Source: an uncultured Bacteroidota bacterium
GTDB taxonomy: Bacteria > Bacteroidota > Rhodothermia > Rhodothermales > Salinibacteraceae
DNA length: 64,000 nucleotides
Direction of reading: 5' to 3'
NCBI GenBank assembly: GCA_913056185.1
Contig: CAJXLV010000006.1
Location: forward strand, 46,254 to 110,253
Under the pieces are notes generated by a model. It ran no database searches. It was not told where the DNA came from and was given only the letters and a program-made list of their open reading frames with translations. How positions within the stretch are numbered: position 1 is the stretch's first letter; each line of letters starts with the position of its first letter. The translations under genes and the position numbers were made by a program. Shown in pieces: positions 29,007-39,116 of the stretch.

Positions 29007-31370
29007 TCACTCGTCCAGTTCGTCCTGCAAGAGTTCGCGGGCGACTTCGGGGTTGGCGGCGCCGTTGGTGGCGTCCATCACCTGCCCCATGAAGAAGCCG
29101 ATCAGGCTTTTCTTGCCGTCGCGGTAGCGGGCCACCTCGTCGGGGTGGTCGTCGAGCACGGAGTGGACGGTGGAGCGGAGGGCGTCGGTGTCGTCGACCT
29201 GTCGGAGGTCGTGCGCGTCGACGATGGCTTCGGGGGCGCCGCCGTCTTCGAGAAGCACGTCGAACACCGCGTCGGCCCCGCGGGTGGTGATCTCATCGGT
29301 GTCGACGAGGCGCACCAGGGTCGCGAAGGCGTCGGGTCCGAACGGGAGGTCCTCGACCGTCCGCCCGTCCTTCAACGCTCCGAGAAGCTCGTTGACGGTC
29401 CAGTTGGCGAGGGCCGACGGGGCGTCGTAGTGCTCCCGCGCTGCATCGAAGAAGTCGGCAAGGGCGTTGTCCCCGGCAATGACCGCGGCGTCGTTGCGGG
29501 AGAGGTCGAGGGCGTCACGGAAGTAGTCGAACCGGTCCCGCTGATCGTCGTCGAGGTACTCCGCGGGGTCGGTCTTTCCTTCGAGCGACCGCTTGCGCTG
29601 GCGCTGTTTCCGCTTTTCTTTCTCGCGACGACGTCGCTCCAGCTCTTCCTGGGTGAGGCCGTCCTCCTCCTCGCCCCAGGTGTCCCGGAGGGGGACGATC
29701 TGGTTGTAGATGAGCGCGTCGGGCGTGGAGTCCTCGGGGTCGGGCCAGAAGTAGCCCTGCCGTTCGAACTGGACCCGCTGGTCGGCCGCCAGGTCGCGGA
29801 CGGCCGGCTCCAGAATGCCCTGTCGGACGTTGAGCGAGTCTGGGTTGAGAAACTCGGTGAAGTGCTTGTCGCGGGCGTCGGGGTCGGGCACCTCGAAGAG
29901 GCGGTCGTAGAGGCGCGCCTCGAAGGGAACGCCCTGAGAGGCCGAGACCCAGTGAAGCGTGCCCTCCGGCGAGCGGCCGTCGGGAGCCGTGGCGCCGCGC
30001 GTGTCGGGGTCGATGGTGCCGCGCAGCTCCGTGACGGTGCCGTCATCGTCCCGAATAACGTCTTCGCAGGTAAAGAAGTAGGCGTGCCGCAGGCGCACCT
30101 CGCGGCCCGGCGCCAGCCGAAAGAAGTCGTCCGGCGGGTCCTCGCGGAAGTCGTCGCGCTCGATGTAAAACGTGCGGGTGAAGGGCACGGGCCGCGTCTC
30201 GTCCTTGTCGATGTCGCGGGGCCAGTGGTTGGCGTCGATCCAGTCGATCTCGTCTTCGCCCCAGTTTGTCACCGTCACCTTCAGTGGATCGAGCACCGCC
30301 ATCACGCGCGGCGCCTTCGGGTTCAGGTCATCTCGGAGGGCGTGCTCGAAGTGGCCGATCTGCACGCGGCTCTGCGAGCGGGTGACGCCCACATCGCGGC
30401 AGAACGAACGAATGGCCCTGGGCGGCACGCCGCGGCGGCGCAGGCCGGAAATGGTGGGAAGGCGCGGGTCGTCCCAGCCGCCTACGAGGTCCTCCTCGAT
30501 CAGGTGACGGAGCTTGGTCTTGCTCATCACCGTGTAGCCGAGGTTGAGCCGGTTGAACTCGTACTGGCGGGGGCGCGAGGGGAGTTCGTCCTCGTCCAGG
30601 CAGTGCTCCATCACCCAGTCGTACACGCGGCGGTTATTGTCGAACTCCAGCGTACAGAGCGAGTGGGTGATGTCCTCGATGGCGTCTTCCAGCGGGTGGG
30701 CGTAGTCGTACATCGGATAGATGCACCAGTCGTCGCCCTGCCGGTAGTGATGGGCGTGCTTGATGCGGAAGAGGAGGGGGTCCCGCATGATCATGTGCGG
30801 CGAGCTCATGTCGATCTTCGCCCGCAGCACGTGGGCGCCGTCCTCAAACTCGCCCGCCTTCATCTTGCGGAAGAGCGCCAGGTTTTCCTCCACCGAGCGG
30901 TCGCGGTAGGGCGACGGGGTGCCGGGCTCCTCCACCGTGCCCCGGTACTCGCGGATTTCTTCCTCGTCGAGGCTGTCGACGTACGCGTCGCCCTGTTTGA
31001 TGAGCTTGACGGCGTACTCGTAGAACTGCTCAAAGTAGTCGGAGGCGTAGTACTCGTGCTCCTCCCAGTCGTACCCGAGCCACCGCACGGCCTCCTTGAT
31101 GGAGTCCACGTACTCAGGGCTTTCCGTCTCGGGGTTCGTATCGTCGAACCGGAGGTGACACTGCGTGTCGGCCCGGTCGGCGTAATCGTGCTTGATGCCG
31201 AAGTTGAGGACGATCGACTTGGCGTGGCCGATGTGGAGGTAGCCGTTCGGCTCGGGGGGGAACCGCGTCACCACGCGATCGCCGTAGGTGCCCGCCTCCA
31301 GGTCCTCCTCGATAATGTCGTAGATAAAATTGCTGCGGGTGTCCGGGGTCGGGGAATCCGACGTGCTCAC
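29007..31370 (-). CDS. glnS: Glutamine--tRNA ligase with C-terminal YqeY domain
   Basis: 787 residues, against about 550 for E. coli GlnRS. HIGH is at residues 46-49 (NGYLHIGHAKS) and MSK near 282 (YTVMSKTKL), followed by the two beta-barrel anticodon-binding domains. A charged linker (RRRREKEKRKQRQRKRS) leads into about 190 residues of GatB/YqeY type, ending KSLIGFFMGQVMDATNG...NPEVARELLQDEL. Similar fusions are known in Deinococcus, where the tail aids tRNA binding. Presence of GlnRS implies direct charging of tRNA-Gln. Convergent with gltX, 65 bases apart. Confidence 0.96.
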   Translation of the reverse strand: MSTSDSPTPDTRSNFIYDIIEEDLEAGTYGDRVVTRFPPEPNGYLHIGHAKSIVLNFGIKHDYADRADTQCHLRFDDTNPETESPEYVDSIKEAVRWLGYDWEEHEYYASDYFEQFYEYAVKLIKQGDAYVDSLDEEEIREYRGTVEEPGTPSPYRDRSVEENLALFRKMKAGEFEDGAHVLRAKIDMSSPHMIMRDPLLFRIKHAHHYRQGDDWCIYPMYDYAHPLEDAIEDITHSLCTLEFDNNRRVYDWVMEHCLDEDELPSRPRQYEFNRLNLGYTVMSKTKLRHLIEEDLVGGWDDPRLPTISGLRRRGVPPRAIRSFCRDVGVTRSQSRVQIGHFEHALRDDLNPKAPRVMAVLDPLKVTVTNWGEDEIDWIDANHWPRDIDKDETRPVPFTRTFYIERDDFREDPPDDFFRLAPGREVRLRHAYFFTCEDVIRDDDGTVTELRGTIDPDTRGATAPDGRSPEGTLHWVSASQGVPFEARLYDRLFEVPDPDARDKHFTEFLNPDSLNVRQGILEPAVRDLAADQRVQFERQGYFWPDPEDSTPDALIYNQIVPLRDTWGEEEDGLTQEELERRRREKEKRKQRQRKRSLEGKTDPAEYLDDDQRDRFDYFRDALDLSRNDAAVIAGDNALADFFDAAREHYDAPSALANWTVNELLGALKDGRTVEDLPFGPDAFATLVRLVDTDEITTRGADAVFDVLLEDGGAPEAIVDAHDLRQVDDTDALRSTVHSVLDDHPDEVARYRDGKKSLIGFFMGQVMDATNGAANPEVARELLQDELDE

Positions 31371-31531
31371 GATGGAAGTGGGGTTGGTGGGAGGCGCGGT
31401 GCGAGAAGACGATGTACAGGGAGACTATTCAAAGTATGGGCCTCCCCGAAAGATCCGCGCATGCCTGGCAGGCAGGCGAACACTGTCGGGAAAAGAGAGA
31501 ATGCCCCGACTGTCGTTTCAGGGCCCACCGG

Positions 31532-32029
31532 TTAGTTGCAGCCGCTGGCTTCCCGAAGGATGGACTGGCAGTCCAGAACGGACGGGGCGTCGGCCGAGGT
31601 GGCGCTTTGGATGCGCCGGGCAGAGAGCGAGGCCGAGCGGAAGCGAGATCGGGAGCGCCGTTGTTGGCGGGAGGTGACGCTCCACTGAGAGCGGCGCAGA
31701 ACCCCGGTGAAGGTGCCGTCTTCGATGGACCCCGAGATGCGAAGGTCGTCTATCCGCAACGCCAGGCGGGACGCCCGCACGTCGACCCGCGCCCGAAATC
31801 GGCCGCGCCGCCGATCGGTGAGTTCCCCCCGCAACCGACCGTCCGTCTGGCGGATCCGGAAGGTGCCTTCGTCGAGCGGCGCATAGCCGTTCACCTCATA
31901 TTGCCAGGTGCCCACGACGGCCGCTTGCGCCTCCGCGGAAGGCTGGTGCCGGGACGAAGACGCACAGCCGAGGGCGAGTCCAGCGCCAAGTGCGAGCAGG
32001 GCCAGTCGGATCAGAACAATGCGTCTCAT
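31532..32029 (-). CDS. Hypothetical lipoprotein
   Basis: 165 residues. Signal with lipobox LALGC (IRLALLALGAGLALGC), then a beta-rich domain (VVGTWQYEVNGYAPLDEGTFRIRQTDGRLRGELTDRR) that resembles small lipocalin-like or META-like domains, and a Ser/Arg-rich C-terminus. No family can be named. ATG 32029 is chosen; a TTG at 32038 is the only nearby alternative. It lies between glnS and meaB on the same strand, 112 bases from meaB. Confidence 0.72.
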   Translation of the reverse strand: MRRIVLIRLALLALGAGLALGCASSSRHQPSAEAQAAVVGTWQYEVNGYAPLDEGTFRIRQTDGRLRGELTDRRRGRFRARVDVRASRLALRIDDLRISGSIEDGTFTGVLRRSQWSVTSRQQRRSRSRFRSASLSARRIQSATSADAPSVLDCQSILREASGCN

Positions 32030-32141
32030 CAGGCACAAGTCAAGAGCGCAAGCCCATGGCCGCTCATGCCAGGGGCGTGCTGGAGAAAAGAAGACCGTGT
32101 CTGAATGTTAAGAAAGAGTGAGGAGGTCGTTCCGTCCGGGG

Positions 32142-33194
32142 CTACCCGTCAGGGTGGTTTGGCGCTGTGTGCTGGTAGACAGCAAGCAGCCGCTCGGCGG
32201 CGGCGACAGAGCTAAGGGTTCCGTTCTGGACAGCCGTCTCAATTTCGGGCCGGGCCGCGTCCACGTCCGGATCTGAGAAAAAGTCGCTCTGGAGGCGCCG
32301 TTTGATGGTTTCGTGCATCCAGTGGCGGGCCTGCTCCCGGCGTTTCTCCTCGAAGGCCCCCGTTTCCTGCATGGCGGCGCGGTAGCGCTCCACGGCGTCC
32401 CACACTGCGTCGATGCCGTCGCCGGTTTGGGACGAGCAGGTGAGCACCGGCGGGGTCCAGCCTGAGTCGGCGGTGGAGAGGAGCTGGAGGGCGTTTTCGT
32501 ACGCCGCCCGGGCCGTCTCGGCGCGCTCGCGGTTTTCGCCGTCGGCTTTTGTGATGGCGATGGCGTCGGCGACCTCGATGATGCCCCGCTTGATGCCCTG
32601 TAGCTCGTCGCCCGCGCCGGCCAGGGCCAGGAGCAGGAAAACATCCACCATTGAGCGCACGCTGATCTCCGACTGTCCCACGCCGACGGTTTCGACGAAG
32701 ACGGTCTCGTAGCCCGCGGCCTCGCAGAGCAGGATGGCCTCCCGCGTCTTGGGGGCCACGCCCCCGAGCGCACCGGTGGTGGGGGAGGGGCGGATGAAGG
32801 CGCGTTCCTCCGCGGCCAGCGTTCCCATGCGCGTCTTGTCGCCCAGGATGCTGCCCTTCGAGCGCTCGCTGCTGGGGTCGACCGTGAGGACGGCGAGGCG
32901 GTGCCCCTCCGCCACGAGCCGCTGCCCAAGGGTCTCGATAAAGGTGCTCTTGCCCACGCCTGGCACGCCGGTGACGGCCACCCGAATGGAGTCGCCGCTG
33001 TGGGGCAGGCACTGCTCCACCACGGAGCGCGCGGTGTCGCGGTGGTCCGGGCGCGTGCTCTCCAGCAGCGTGATGGCCTGGCTCAGCGTCACGCGGTCCC
33101 CGTCGAGGATGCCGCGCACGTAGTCGTCGGCCGAGCGGGGGGTCGGGCGGCGGGCCGCGGTCTGGTCATGGAGATTTGGGTTTAGTGGGGCCAC
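32142..33194 (-). CDS. meaB: Methylmalonyl-CoA mutase-associated GTPase MeaB (ArgK family)
   Basis: 350 residues. Walker A GVPGVGKST at 76-84, switch segment DPSSERSKGSILGDKTRM, ETVGVGQSE, and the NKxD-equivalent ITKADGENRE are all present. MeaB guards and reactivates adenosylcobalamin-dependent methylmalonyl-CoA mutase. The start is a GTG at 33194; no in-frame ATG occurs before residue 120. The mutase genes lie upstream on the same strand but are separated by a Uma2 gene and an inverted-repeat element, so it may need its own promoter. Confidence 0.95.
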   Translation of the reverse strand: MAPLNPNLHDQTAARRPTPRSADDYVRGILDGDRVTLSQAITLLESTRPDHRDTARSVVEQCLPHSGDSIRVAVTGVPGVGKSTFIETLGQRLVAEGHRLAVLTVDPSSERSKGSILGDKTRMGTLAAEERAFIRPSPTTGALGGVAPKTREAILLCEAAGYETVFVETVGVGQSEISVRSMVDVFLLLALAGAGDELQGIKRGIIEVADAIAITKADGENRERAETARAAYENALQLLSTADSGWTPPVLTCSSQTGDGIDAVWDAVERYRAAMQETGAFEEKRREQARHWMHETIKRRLQSDFFSDPDVDAARPEIETAVQNGTLSSVAAAERLLAVYQHTAPNHPDG

Positions 33195-33246
33195 GGGGGG
33201 GCGAGTACTGCGGGTGCGGAGGACGCGGAGGACGGCCGTGCGCGAG

Positions 33247-33469
33247 TTAAGTAGATACGCAGAAATACATTTATTCGAGAGTCATTCTGAGCGACCGACG
33301 ACCGGAGGGAGGAGAAAGTCGAAGAATCTCTCTGGGTCCAGCGAAGAGTCTGACTTTGGGGTACATCGGCCTGACGGTCGATTATGGTGATCTTTGGAGG
33401 GATTCCTCGACGCCGCTTCGCTGCGCTTGGAATGACTCATTGTTAAGGTTCTTTTGCGTCTCTACTTAA
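33247..33469. repeat. Inverted-repeat (MITE-like) intergenic element
   Basis: Outer 14-base inverted repeats with one mismatch (33247-33260 TTAAGTAGATACGC; 33456-33469 GCGTCTCTACTTAA) enclose an inner palindromic unit at 33279-33438. The inner unit begins GAGTCATTCTGAGCG and ends with the near-complement CGCTTGGAATGACTC; inside, GTCGAAGAATCTCTC pairs with GAGGGATTCCTCGAC. Repeats of the form GTCATTCTGAGCGA...GAAGAATCTC are known to me as common dispersed intergenic palindromes in many bacteria. There is no coding capacity. The right outer repeat overlaps the stop codon of the Uma2 gene. Confidence 0.75.
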
Positions 33470-34092
33470 TACGAGGGATCCCAGATGCGCTCCAAATCGC
33501 ACTCAAATCCAGGAAGAACAGACTCCCCGGAGAGAGTGACGGGGCTATCGAACTCATCAGTAGACCCGTCCTCGCGGTAGACCGTCACGGTCTCCTCGTA
33601 CGGATCGATTAACCATCCGAGGCGGGCTCCATTGTCGATGTATTCCTCCATTTTGGTCTCCAGACCCGAACGCGTGTCGTTCTGGGACCGAACCTCCACA
33701 GCAAAGTCGGGGGCGAGGGGGAGAAATTTTTCTTTGGTCTCTGTGGAGAGTGATTTCAGTCGATGCTCGGCGACCCAGGCTGCATCTGGGGCGCGAGTCG
33801 CTCCGTTGGGAAGCGTAAAGCCGCCACTCGAATCGAAAGCTGTTCCCCGATCTGCCTGCTGAGCCCAGTTGAACAGTTGAGAGGCAATTTGCAGGCTTCG
33901 GTTGGAGCGATAGCTTCCAGCGGGCGGCATCACGATAATTTTTCCGTTCGGGTCACGTTCGAGGCGGAGCGGATCTGCTTCCTGGCATAGCTCGAAAAAT
34001 TCCTCCTCTTCCATCGGTTTTTGAGGGGTAAACTCCATCCGTCCCGGGGGAAGAATGGAGAAAAGGTCCTTTCGCTCAGCGGTCGCAGGCAT
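33466..34092 (-). CDS. Uma2-family (DUF820) PD-(D/E)XK nuclease-like protein
   Basis: 208 residues. The family pattern is seen: MEEEEFFELC, a PPAGSYRSNRSLQIASQL helix, TRAPDAAWVAEHR carrying the conserved Asp, FAVEVRSQND with the Glu-x-(Lys/Arg) position, and GARLGWLIDPYEETVTVYR. Uma2 proteins have a restriction-endonuclease-like fold, spread in many copies in some genomes, and have no established function; they are cargo-like. Base composition is less GC-rich than the neighbours. The gene sits between the mutase genes and meaB and its stop codon is built by the adjoining inverted repeat. ATG 34092. Confidence 0.88.
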   Translation of the reverse strand: MPATAERKDLFSILPPGRMEFTPQKPMEEEEFFELCQEADPLRLERDPNGKIIVMPPAGSYRSNRSLQIASQLFNWAQQADRGTAFDSSGGFTLPNGATRAPDAAWVAEHRLKSLSTETKEKFLPLAPDFAVEVRSQNDTRSGLETKMEEYIDNGARLGWLIDPYEETVTVYREDGSTDEFDSPVTLSGESVLPGFECDLERIWDPSY

Positions 34093-34137
34093 CGGCTTGC
34101 TGCGGGTTGTTGCAAGGGGGAACGAGAGCCGGCGTCC

Positions 34138-36291
34138 TTACGCCTCGACCGGCGCGTCCTGCTCAAAGCGATCCAGCAGTACGTCGAGGATCTGCGTAGC
34201 GGCCTCGGCGATGTTGGTGCCGGGGCCGAAGATGGCGGCTGCGCCCTCCTCGTAGAGCGCCTCGTAGTCGTCGTGCGGGATGACGCCGCCCACCACCACG
34301 AGGATGTCGTCGCGCCCGTACTGCTTGAGGGCCTCAATCACTTCCGGCACGAGCGTTTTGTGCCCCCCGGCCAGGCTGGAGACGCCGAGAATGTGCACGT
34401 CGTTCTCCACGGCCTGCCGCGCCACCTCGTCGGGCGTCTGGAAGAGCGGCCCCACGTCTACGTCGAAGCCCATGTCCGCGAACGACGTGGCGATGACCTT
34501 CGCACCCCGATCGTGCCCGTCCTGTCCCATCTTCGCGACCATGATGCGCGGGCGTCGCCCGGCCACCGTCGCAAACCGATCGGCCTGGGTGCGCGCCCGG
34601 TGGAAGTGCTCGTTCGTGCTCGCCTCCGAAGCGTATACCCCGGAGATCGTTTCGGTGCGGGCGGTGTGGCGGCCAAACACGTCTTCGAGCGCCGCGGAGA
34701 GTTCGCCGAGCGTGGCGCGCTGCCGGGCCGCCTCCACCGCCCGCGCCAGCAGGTTGCCATCGCCCGTCTCGGCGCTCTCCCTCAGCGCGTTCAGTGCGTT
34801 CCGCACGGTCGCGTCGTCGCGGTCCGCCTTGATGCGATCGAGCCGCTCTACCTGCGCCCGCCGGACCGCCTCGTTGTCGACTTCCAGCCGCTCGATTGGT
34901 TCGTCGGCCTCGGTGCGGTAGGCGTTGACGCCCACGATGGTCTCGGCGCCGGTGTCGATGCGAGCCTGTTTGCGGGCCGCGGCCTCCTCGATCTTGCGCT
35001 TCGGCAGGCCCTGCTCGATGGCGCGCGTCATGCCGCCTTCCTCTTCGACCTCCTGAATCAGGGCCCACGCCCGCCGGGCCAGCGCGCCGGTCAGGTGCTC
35101 CACGTAGTACGAGCCGGCCCAGGGGTCGACGGCCTCGGTGATGTCGGTCTCTTCCTGCAGGTACAGCTGCGTGTTGCGGGCGATGCGGGCCGCAAACGCG
35201 CTCGGCAGCGCAATGGCCTCGTCCAGCGCGTTGGTGTGGAGCGACTGCGTGCCCCCGAACGCCGCGGCCATCGCCTCGATGGTGGTGCGCGCCACGTTAT
35301 TAAAGGGGTCCTGCTCCGCGAGGCTGTAGCCGGAGGTCTGGCAGTGCGTGCGCAGGGCCATTGACTTCGGGTTCTCGGGATCGAACTGTTTCACCAGCTT
35401 CGCCCAGAGCAGGCGCCCGGCCCGCATCTTGGCGATTTCCATGAAGTGGTTCATCCCGATGGCCCAGAAGAAGGAGACCCGTGGCGCAAAGGCATCCACG
35501 TTCAGCCCCGCGTCGAGCCCCGTGCGCAGGTACTCCAGGCCGTCGGCCAGCGTGTAGGCCAGCTCCAGGTCCGCCGGAGCGCCCGCCTCGTGCATGTGGT
35601 AGCCGCTCACCGAGATGGCGTTGAATCGCGGCATCTCCCGGGCGCAGTAGGCGAAGATCTCGCCCACGATCCGCATCGACGGCTGCGGCGGGTAGATGTA
35701 GGTGTTGCGCACCATGAACTCCTTCAGGATGTCGTTCTGGATGGTGCCTGCCAGTTGCTCGTGGGAGACGCCCTGCTCCTCCGCCGCCGCGATGTAGAAG
35801 GCCATGACGGGCAGCACCGCCCCATTCATCGTCATCGACACCGACACGTCGTCCAGCGGGATGCCCTCGAAAAGCCGCTTCATGTCCTCCACCGTGTCGA
35901 TCGCCACGCCCGCCTTGCCCACGTCGCCCCGCACGCGGTCGTGGTCGGAGTCGTAGCCGCGGTGGGTGGCCAGGTCGAATGCGACGGAGAGTCCTTTCTG
36001 CCCGGACGCGAGGGCCTCGCGGTAGAACTCGTTCGACTCCTCGGCGGTGGAAAAGCCCGCGTACTGCCGGATGGTCCAGGGCCGGAACTTGTACATCGTG
36101 GTGTACGGCCCGCGGAGGTAGGGGGGAATCCCCGAGTCGAAGTCGAGGTGATCGAGGTCCTCCAGCGCATCGGGGCCGTAGATGGATGCGATGTCGATCT
36201 GCTCCGGCGTCGACCCGGGTGCGGCGTCGGGTGGTGTGGGCTCGCCTTCCCGGGGCGGGGCGTATTCAATGTTGGGGAAGTCCGGTCGCAT
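34138..36291 (-). CDS. mutB: Methylmalonyl-CoA mutase large (catalytic) subunit
   Basis: 717 residues. An N-terminal TIM-barrel mutase domain ([33 protein letters not shown]) is followed by a C-terminal B12-binding domain with the cobalt-ligand motif GQDGHDRG (His near residue 590), SSLAGGHK and the VVGGVIP strand. It interconverts methylmalonyl-CoA and succinyl-CoA using adenosylcobalamin, in propionate metabolism. Works with the small subunit gene 62 bases upstream. Start 36291 ([11 protein letters not shown]) is chosen over 36357. Confidence 0.96.
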   Translation of the reverse strand: MRPDFPNIEYAPPREGEPTPPDAAPGSTPEQIDIASIYGPDALEDLDHLDFDSGIPPYLRGPYTTMYKFRPWTIRQYAGFSTAEESNEFYREALASGQKGLSVAFDLATHRGYDSDHDRVRGDVGKAGVAIDTVEDMKRLFEGIPLDDVSVSMTMNGAVLPVMAFYIAAAEEQGVSHEQLAGTIQNDILKEFMVRNTYIYPPQPSMRIVGEIFAYCAREMPRFNAISVSGYHMHEAGAPADLELAYTLADGLEYLRTGLDAGLNVDAFAPRVSFFWAIGMNHFMEIAKMRAGRLLWAKLVKQFDPENPKSMALRTHCQTSGYSLAEQDPFNNVARTTIEAMAAAFGGTQSLHTNALDEAIALPSAFAARIARNTQLYLQEETDITEAVDPWAGSYYVEHLTGALARRAWALIQEVEEEGGMTRAIEQGLPKRKIEEAAARKQARIDTGAETIVGVNAYRTEADEPIERLEVDNEAVRRAQVERLDRIKADRDDATVRNALNALRESAETGDGNLLARAVEAARQRATLGELSAALEDVFGRHTARTETISGVYASEASTNEHFHRARTQADRFATVAGRRPRIMVAKMGQDGHDRGAKVIATSFADMGFDVDVGPLFQTPDEVARQAVENDVHILGVSSLAGGHKTLVPEVIEALKQYGRDDILVVVGGVIPHDDYEALYEEGAAAIFGPGTNIAEAATQILDVLLDRFEQDAPVEA

Positions 36292-36353
36292 GGGCTCTGA
36301 AGATGAGTGAATGAGACGTGAGGCGGGATGCGTGAGAGACGGGCCCTCACGCA

Positions 36354-38381
36354 TCACGCTTCATTCGTCACGTCGATGCCGAGGCGTTCCTGAAGTGAGG
36401 TGAGGATCTCTCGGAGGGGGCTGCCCTGGTGGACGAAGAAATCGGCCGGATCCACGTCGGTGTCGTCGGGCGAGCCGGCGATGCCGATCAGGGCGTCGTG
36501 ACCGCGATCTGCGAGGGCGGCGGCGAGGGACGGGGCGAGGGTGGCGTACTGGTCGTTCGAGCTGCAGAGGACCACCACGTCGGCGGCCTGTTCGGTCGCT
36601 GCGGCGGCCGCGGCCTCGACGGACTCGAACTTGAGCGGCTCCTCGATCGCAAAGCCCGCGACGCCCAGGACGTTTCGGGCGAACGTGGCGCGGGCGCTTC
36701 GGGCGGCGGGTGGGCCGAGGGGGGCGAGCAGCACCTGCGGCGGCCCGTCGTGCTGCTCGGCGAAGGCTTCGGTCCGCAGGCGGATGGCCTCAATCGTTTC
36801 GGCCACGCGGATGCGGGGGAGGGGGGCGATTCCTGTTGACCCTGATTGCAGGGACGCGAGGATCGCTGGGAGCGTCGTTCCGTCGCGAAGGGCGGCTTGA
36901 ATTGCGTCGAGGGTGGGGGAGGGGAGAGGGGCGACGGGGGGGGCGTTCGAGGACGGAGTGCCATCTGAATGGGCGAGGTCGTCGCGCCGCTGTTCGTCGA
37001 GGGACGGGTAATGGGTCGTGCCCACGAGGACGTGCTCCCGCTCATCGACGGCCGCCCGGCGCTCGCGTCGTGTCTCGGCGATCTGTTCCTGCAGCGTGCC
37101 GTCCCGGAGGACGTTGAGAAGACCACCTTCGGCTTCGATCTCTTGAAACCGCGTCCACGCCCGTTGGGCCAGCCGGTCGGTCAGCGTCTCGATGTAGTAC
37201 GACCCCGCCGCCGGGTCGGACACCTGGTCGAAGCGGGACTCCTGCTCCAGGATGAGCTGCGTATTGCGGGCGATGCGCAGGCCGAAGGCATCTGGAGGGT
37301 GCAGGGCCGCGTCGTAGGGAGGGATGGACAACGCGTCGCACCCGCCGAGCACAGCGGCCATGGCCTCGGTGGTGGCCCGCAGCATGTTCACGTACGGGGC
37401 GTAGACGGTTTCCGTGCGCCGGGAGGGCTCGGCGAAGATGTGGAGGTCGGCTGGGCCAACGTCCACCGCGGCGTTCGAGGCGTCCGCAAACGCCTCCACC
37501 ACCTGCGGCACGAGCAGCCGGAGCGCCCGCAGCTTGGCAATCTCCACGAAGTAACGGGTGGAGACGGGGACGGTGACCTGCAGGGACTCGAGCAGGGCGG
37601 GGAGGGGGACGTCCCGGTCCGTGCTACGGGCGAGGCGTTCGGTGAGGGCGCCCAGCGTGGCGGCGAGCTCCTGCACGGCCGAGGCGCCTGCGTCGTGGTA
37701 CACGCGCGCATCGATGGACGCCGCCCGGATGCGAGGGGCGTCGCGGCTCGCCTGGACCAGCTCGTCGGCCACCGCAAAGGCGCGATCGGGGGCGGGACTC
37801 GTTCCGGCCGCCAGCGCCGCCACCGGGTCGACCCCGATCGATCCGTGGAGGGCCGAGAGGGAGACGGATCGCTGCGAGAGGACCTCCTGCAGCAGCCCAA
37901 ACAGCCCCGGCGCCGCGATGCGGTCGCCCAGATGGAGGCCGGTTTCGGAGAGGTCCACGCCGTCGAGCACCGTTGCCAGGTCGTCCGCAGTGCGGAGGGT
38001 CAGGCCGGAGTCGTTCGATGCGGGGGCGACCCGCAGGGCCAGGGCCTCGGCGCCGTGCTCCAACGCGGTGCGGGCGTGCTCGTTGGCGGTTTCGGGGTCG
38101 GGATGGGCCAGCGGCTGGCAGAGGGTCCACGCGTTGGCCGGAGCGTCCGCCGCGTCGCACAGGGGTGGTCGGTCGGCGTCGGGCGCGATGTGCGCGACAT
38201 CGTCGAGCGCATTCCGGTGGAGATAGGCCGGGATCGTGACTCCTTCCAGGGAGGACCCCGAGAGGAAGTCCGTGGGGGACTGGCCGGTCTCCGATTCTAC
38301 CTTCTCGGCCCAGGTTTTCGGATCGACGGAGGCGAATTCCGGGAAGAGGCCACCGTGAGTGCCCGTGTCCGTTTCGGCCAT
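36354..38381 (-). CDS. mutA: Methylmalonyl-CoA mutase small subunit
   Basis: 675 residues. Shares the barrel features of the family ([33 protein letters not shown]) but its C-terminal B12-like domain lacks the DxHxxG cobalt-ligand motif, as expected of the non-catalytic MutA subunit. Forms a heterodimer with the MutB product next door. Upstream of mutB in the same operon. Start 38381 ([10 protein letters not shown]). Ala/Asp-rich, acidic. Propionyl-CoA carboxylase and epimerase genes are not within the window. Confidence 0.93.
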   Translation of the reverse strand: MAETDTGTHGGLFPEFASVDPKTWAEKVESETGQSPTDFLSGSSLEGVTIPAYLHRNALDDVAHIAPDADRPPLCDAADAPANAWTLCQPLAHPDPETANEHARTALEHGAEALALRVAPASNDSGLTLRTADDLATVLDGVDLSETGLHLGDRIAAPGLFGLLQEVLSQRSVSLSALHGSIGVDPVAALAAGTSPAPDRAFAVADELVQASRDAPRIRAASIDARVYHDAGASAVQELAATLGALTERLARSTDRDVPLPALLESLQVTVPVSTRYFVEIAKLRALRLLVPQVVEAFADASNAAVDVGPADLHIFAEPSRRTETVYAPYVNMLRATTEAMAAVLGGCDALSIPPYDAALHPPDAFGLRIARNTQLILEQESRFDQVSDPAAGSYYIETLTDRLAQRAWTRFQEIEAEGGLLNVLRDGTLQEQIAETRRERRAAVDEREHVLVGTTHYPSLDEQRRDDLAHSDGTPSSNAPPVAPLPSPTLDAIQAALRDGTTLPAILASLQSGSTGIAPLPRIRVAETIEAIRLRTEAFAEQHDGPPQVLLAPLGPPAARSARATFARNVLGVAGFAIEEPLKFESVEAAAAAATEQAADVVVLCSSNDQYATLAPSLAAALADRGHDALIGIAGSPDDTDVDPADFFVHQGSPLREILTSLQERLGIDVTNEA

Positions 38382-38455
38382 TGCGCGGAGGGGGTTGGGA
38401 GGAGTGAAATAAATGAGCGGTGCCCTCCACCGTGCCTTCATGATCCCCGCTTTTC

Positions 38456-39016
38456 TTACATACGAGGAGCATCGCCGGGCGGTCCGTGGGCCGACCGGGA
38501 GCGGCGGATCAGGTCGTACACCGCAATGCCGTAGGCCACGCCCACGTTCAGCGAAATTTTGGCGCCGTACTGCGGGAGTTCGAGGGCGAGGTCGGCGGCG
38601 TCGACAACCTCCGCGTCCACGCCGTGCACCTCGTTCCCGACGACGAGAGCCAGGGGAAAGGCGTCGGGAGCCACCTCGTCGGGGCGTTGGGACTGGTCGG
38701 TTTGTTCGAGGAGCGCGATGGTGTATCCGGCCTCGCGGAGGTCGTGGAGGAGGGGCACCGCCTCGTCGTGCTGGCTCCAGTCCACTGCGTCCTGTGCGCC
38801 GAGGGCCGTTTTGTGGAGGTCCTTGTGCTCCGGCGTGCCGGTAAAGCCCGTCAGATGTACATGCTCGATGCGGGCCGCGTCGGAGGTGCGAAACATCGAG
38901 CCCACGTTGTGGATCGACCGCACGTTGTGCACCACGAGGCGGACGGGATGTTTTGGAAGCGCCGCGATCTCTTCGGGGCGAGGGCGTTCGATTTCATCCC
39001 AACTCAGCTTGCGCAT
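38456..39016 (-). CDS. TrmH/SpoU-family RNA 2'-O-methyltransferase
   Basis: 186 residues. The three SpoU motifs are visible: motif 1 HNVRSIHNVGSMFRTSD, motif 2 ALVVGNEVHGV, motif 3 LPQYGAKISLNVGVAYGIAVYDL, forming the SAM-binding knot. It methylates a ribose in tRNA or rRNA; the target cannot be predicted. At 186 residues it lacks the extra N-terminal L30e-like domain of RlmB. ATG 39016 (MRKLSWDEIE) is chosen; the frame is open to 39400 but the upstream part overlaps the next gene on the opposite strand. Confidence 0.9.
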   Translation of the reverse strand: MRKLSWDEIERPRPEEIAALPKHPVRLVVHNVRSIHNVGSMFRTSDAARIEHVHLTGFTGTPEHKDLHKTALGAQDAVDWSQHDEAVPLLHDLREAGYTIALLEQTDQSQRPDEVAPDAFPLALVVGNEVHGVDAEVVDAADLALELPQYGAKISLNVGVAYGIAVYDLIRRSRSAHGPPGDAPRM

Positions 39017-39116
39017 CTGGAAAACAGTCGAGACCTTTGGTGAGAGCCTGCAGAGACAGCAGTCGTACTCTCTGCAATTCGCCGCGTCGCGCCCTGTTTC
39101 CCCACCTCCGCTCGTC

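Noticed and set aside
29145..31535. 796-residue plus-strand frame opposite glnS
   Set aside because: Antisense shadow of a certain synthetase gene.
33279..33438. Palindromic element taken as a rho-independent terminator of the Uma2 gene
   Set aside because: Far too long (160 bases), imperfect interior and no T-run; better explained as a dispersed inverted-repeat element.
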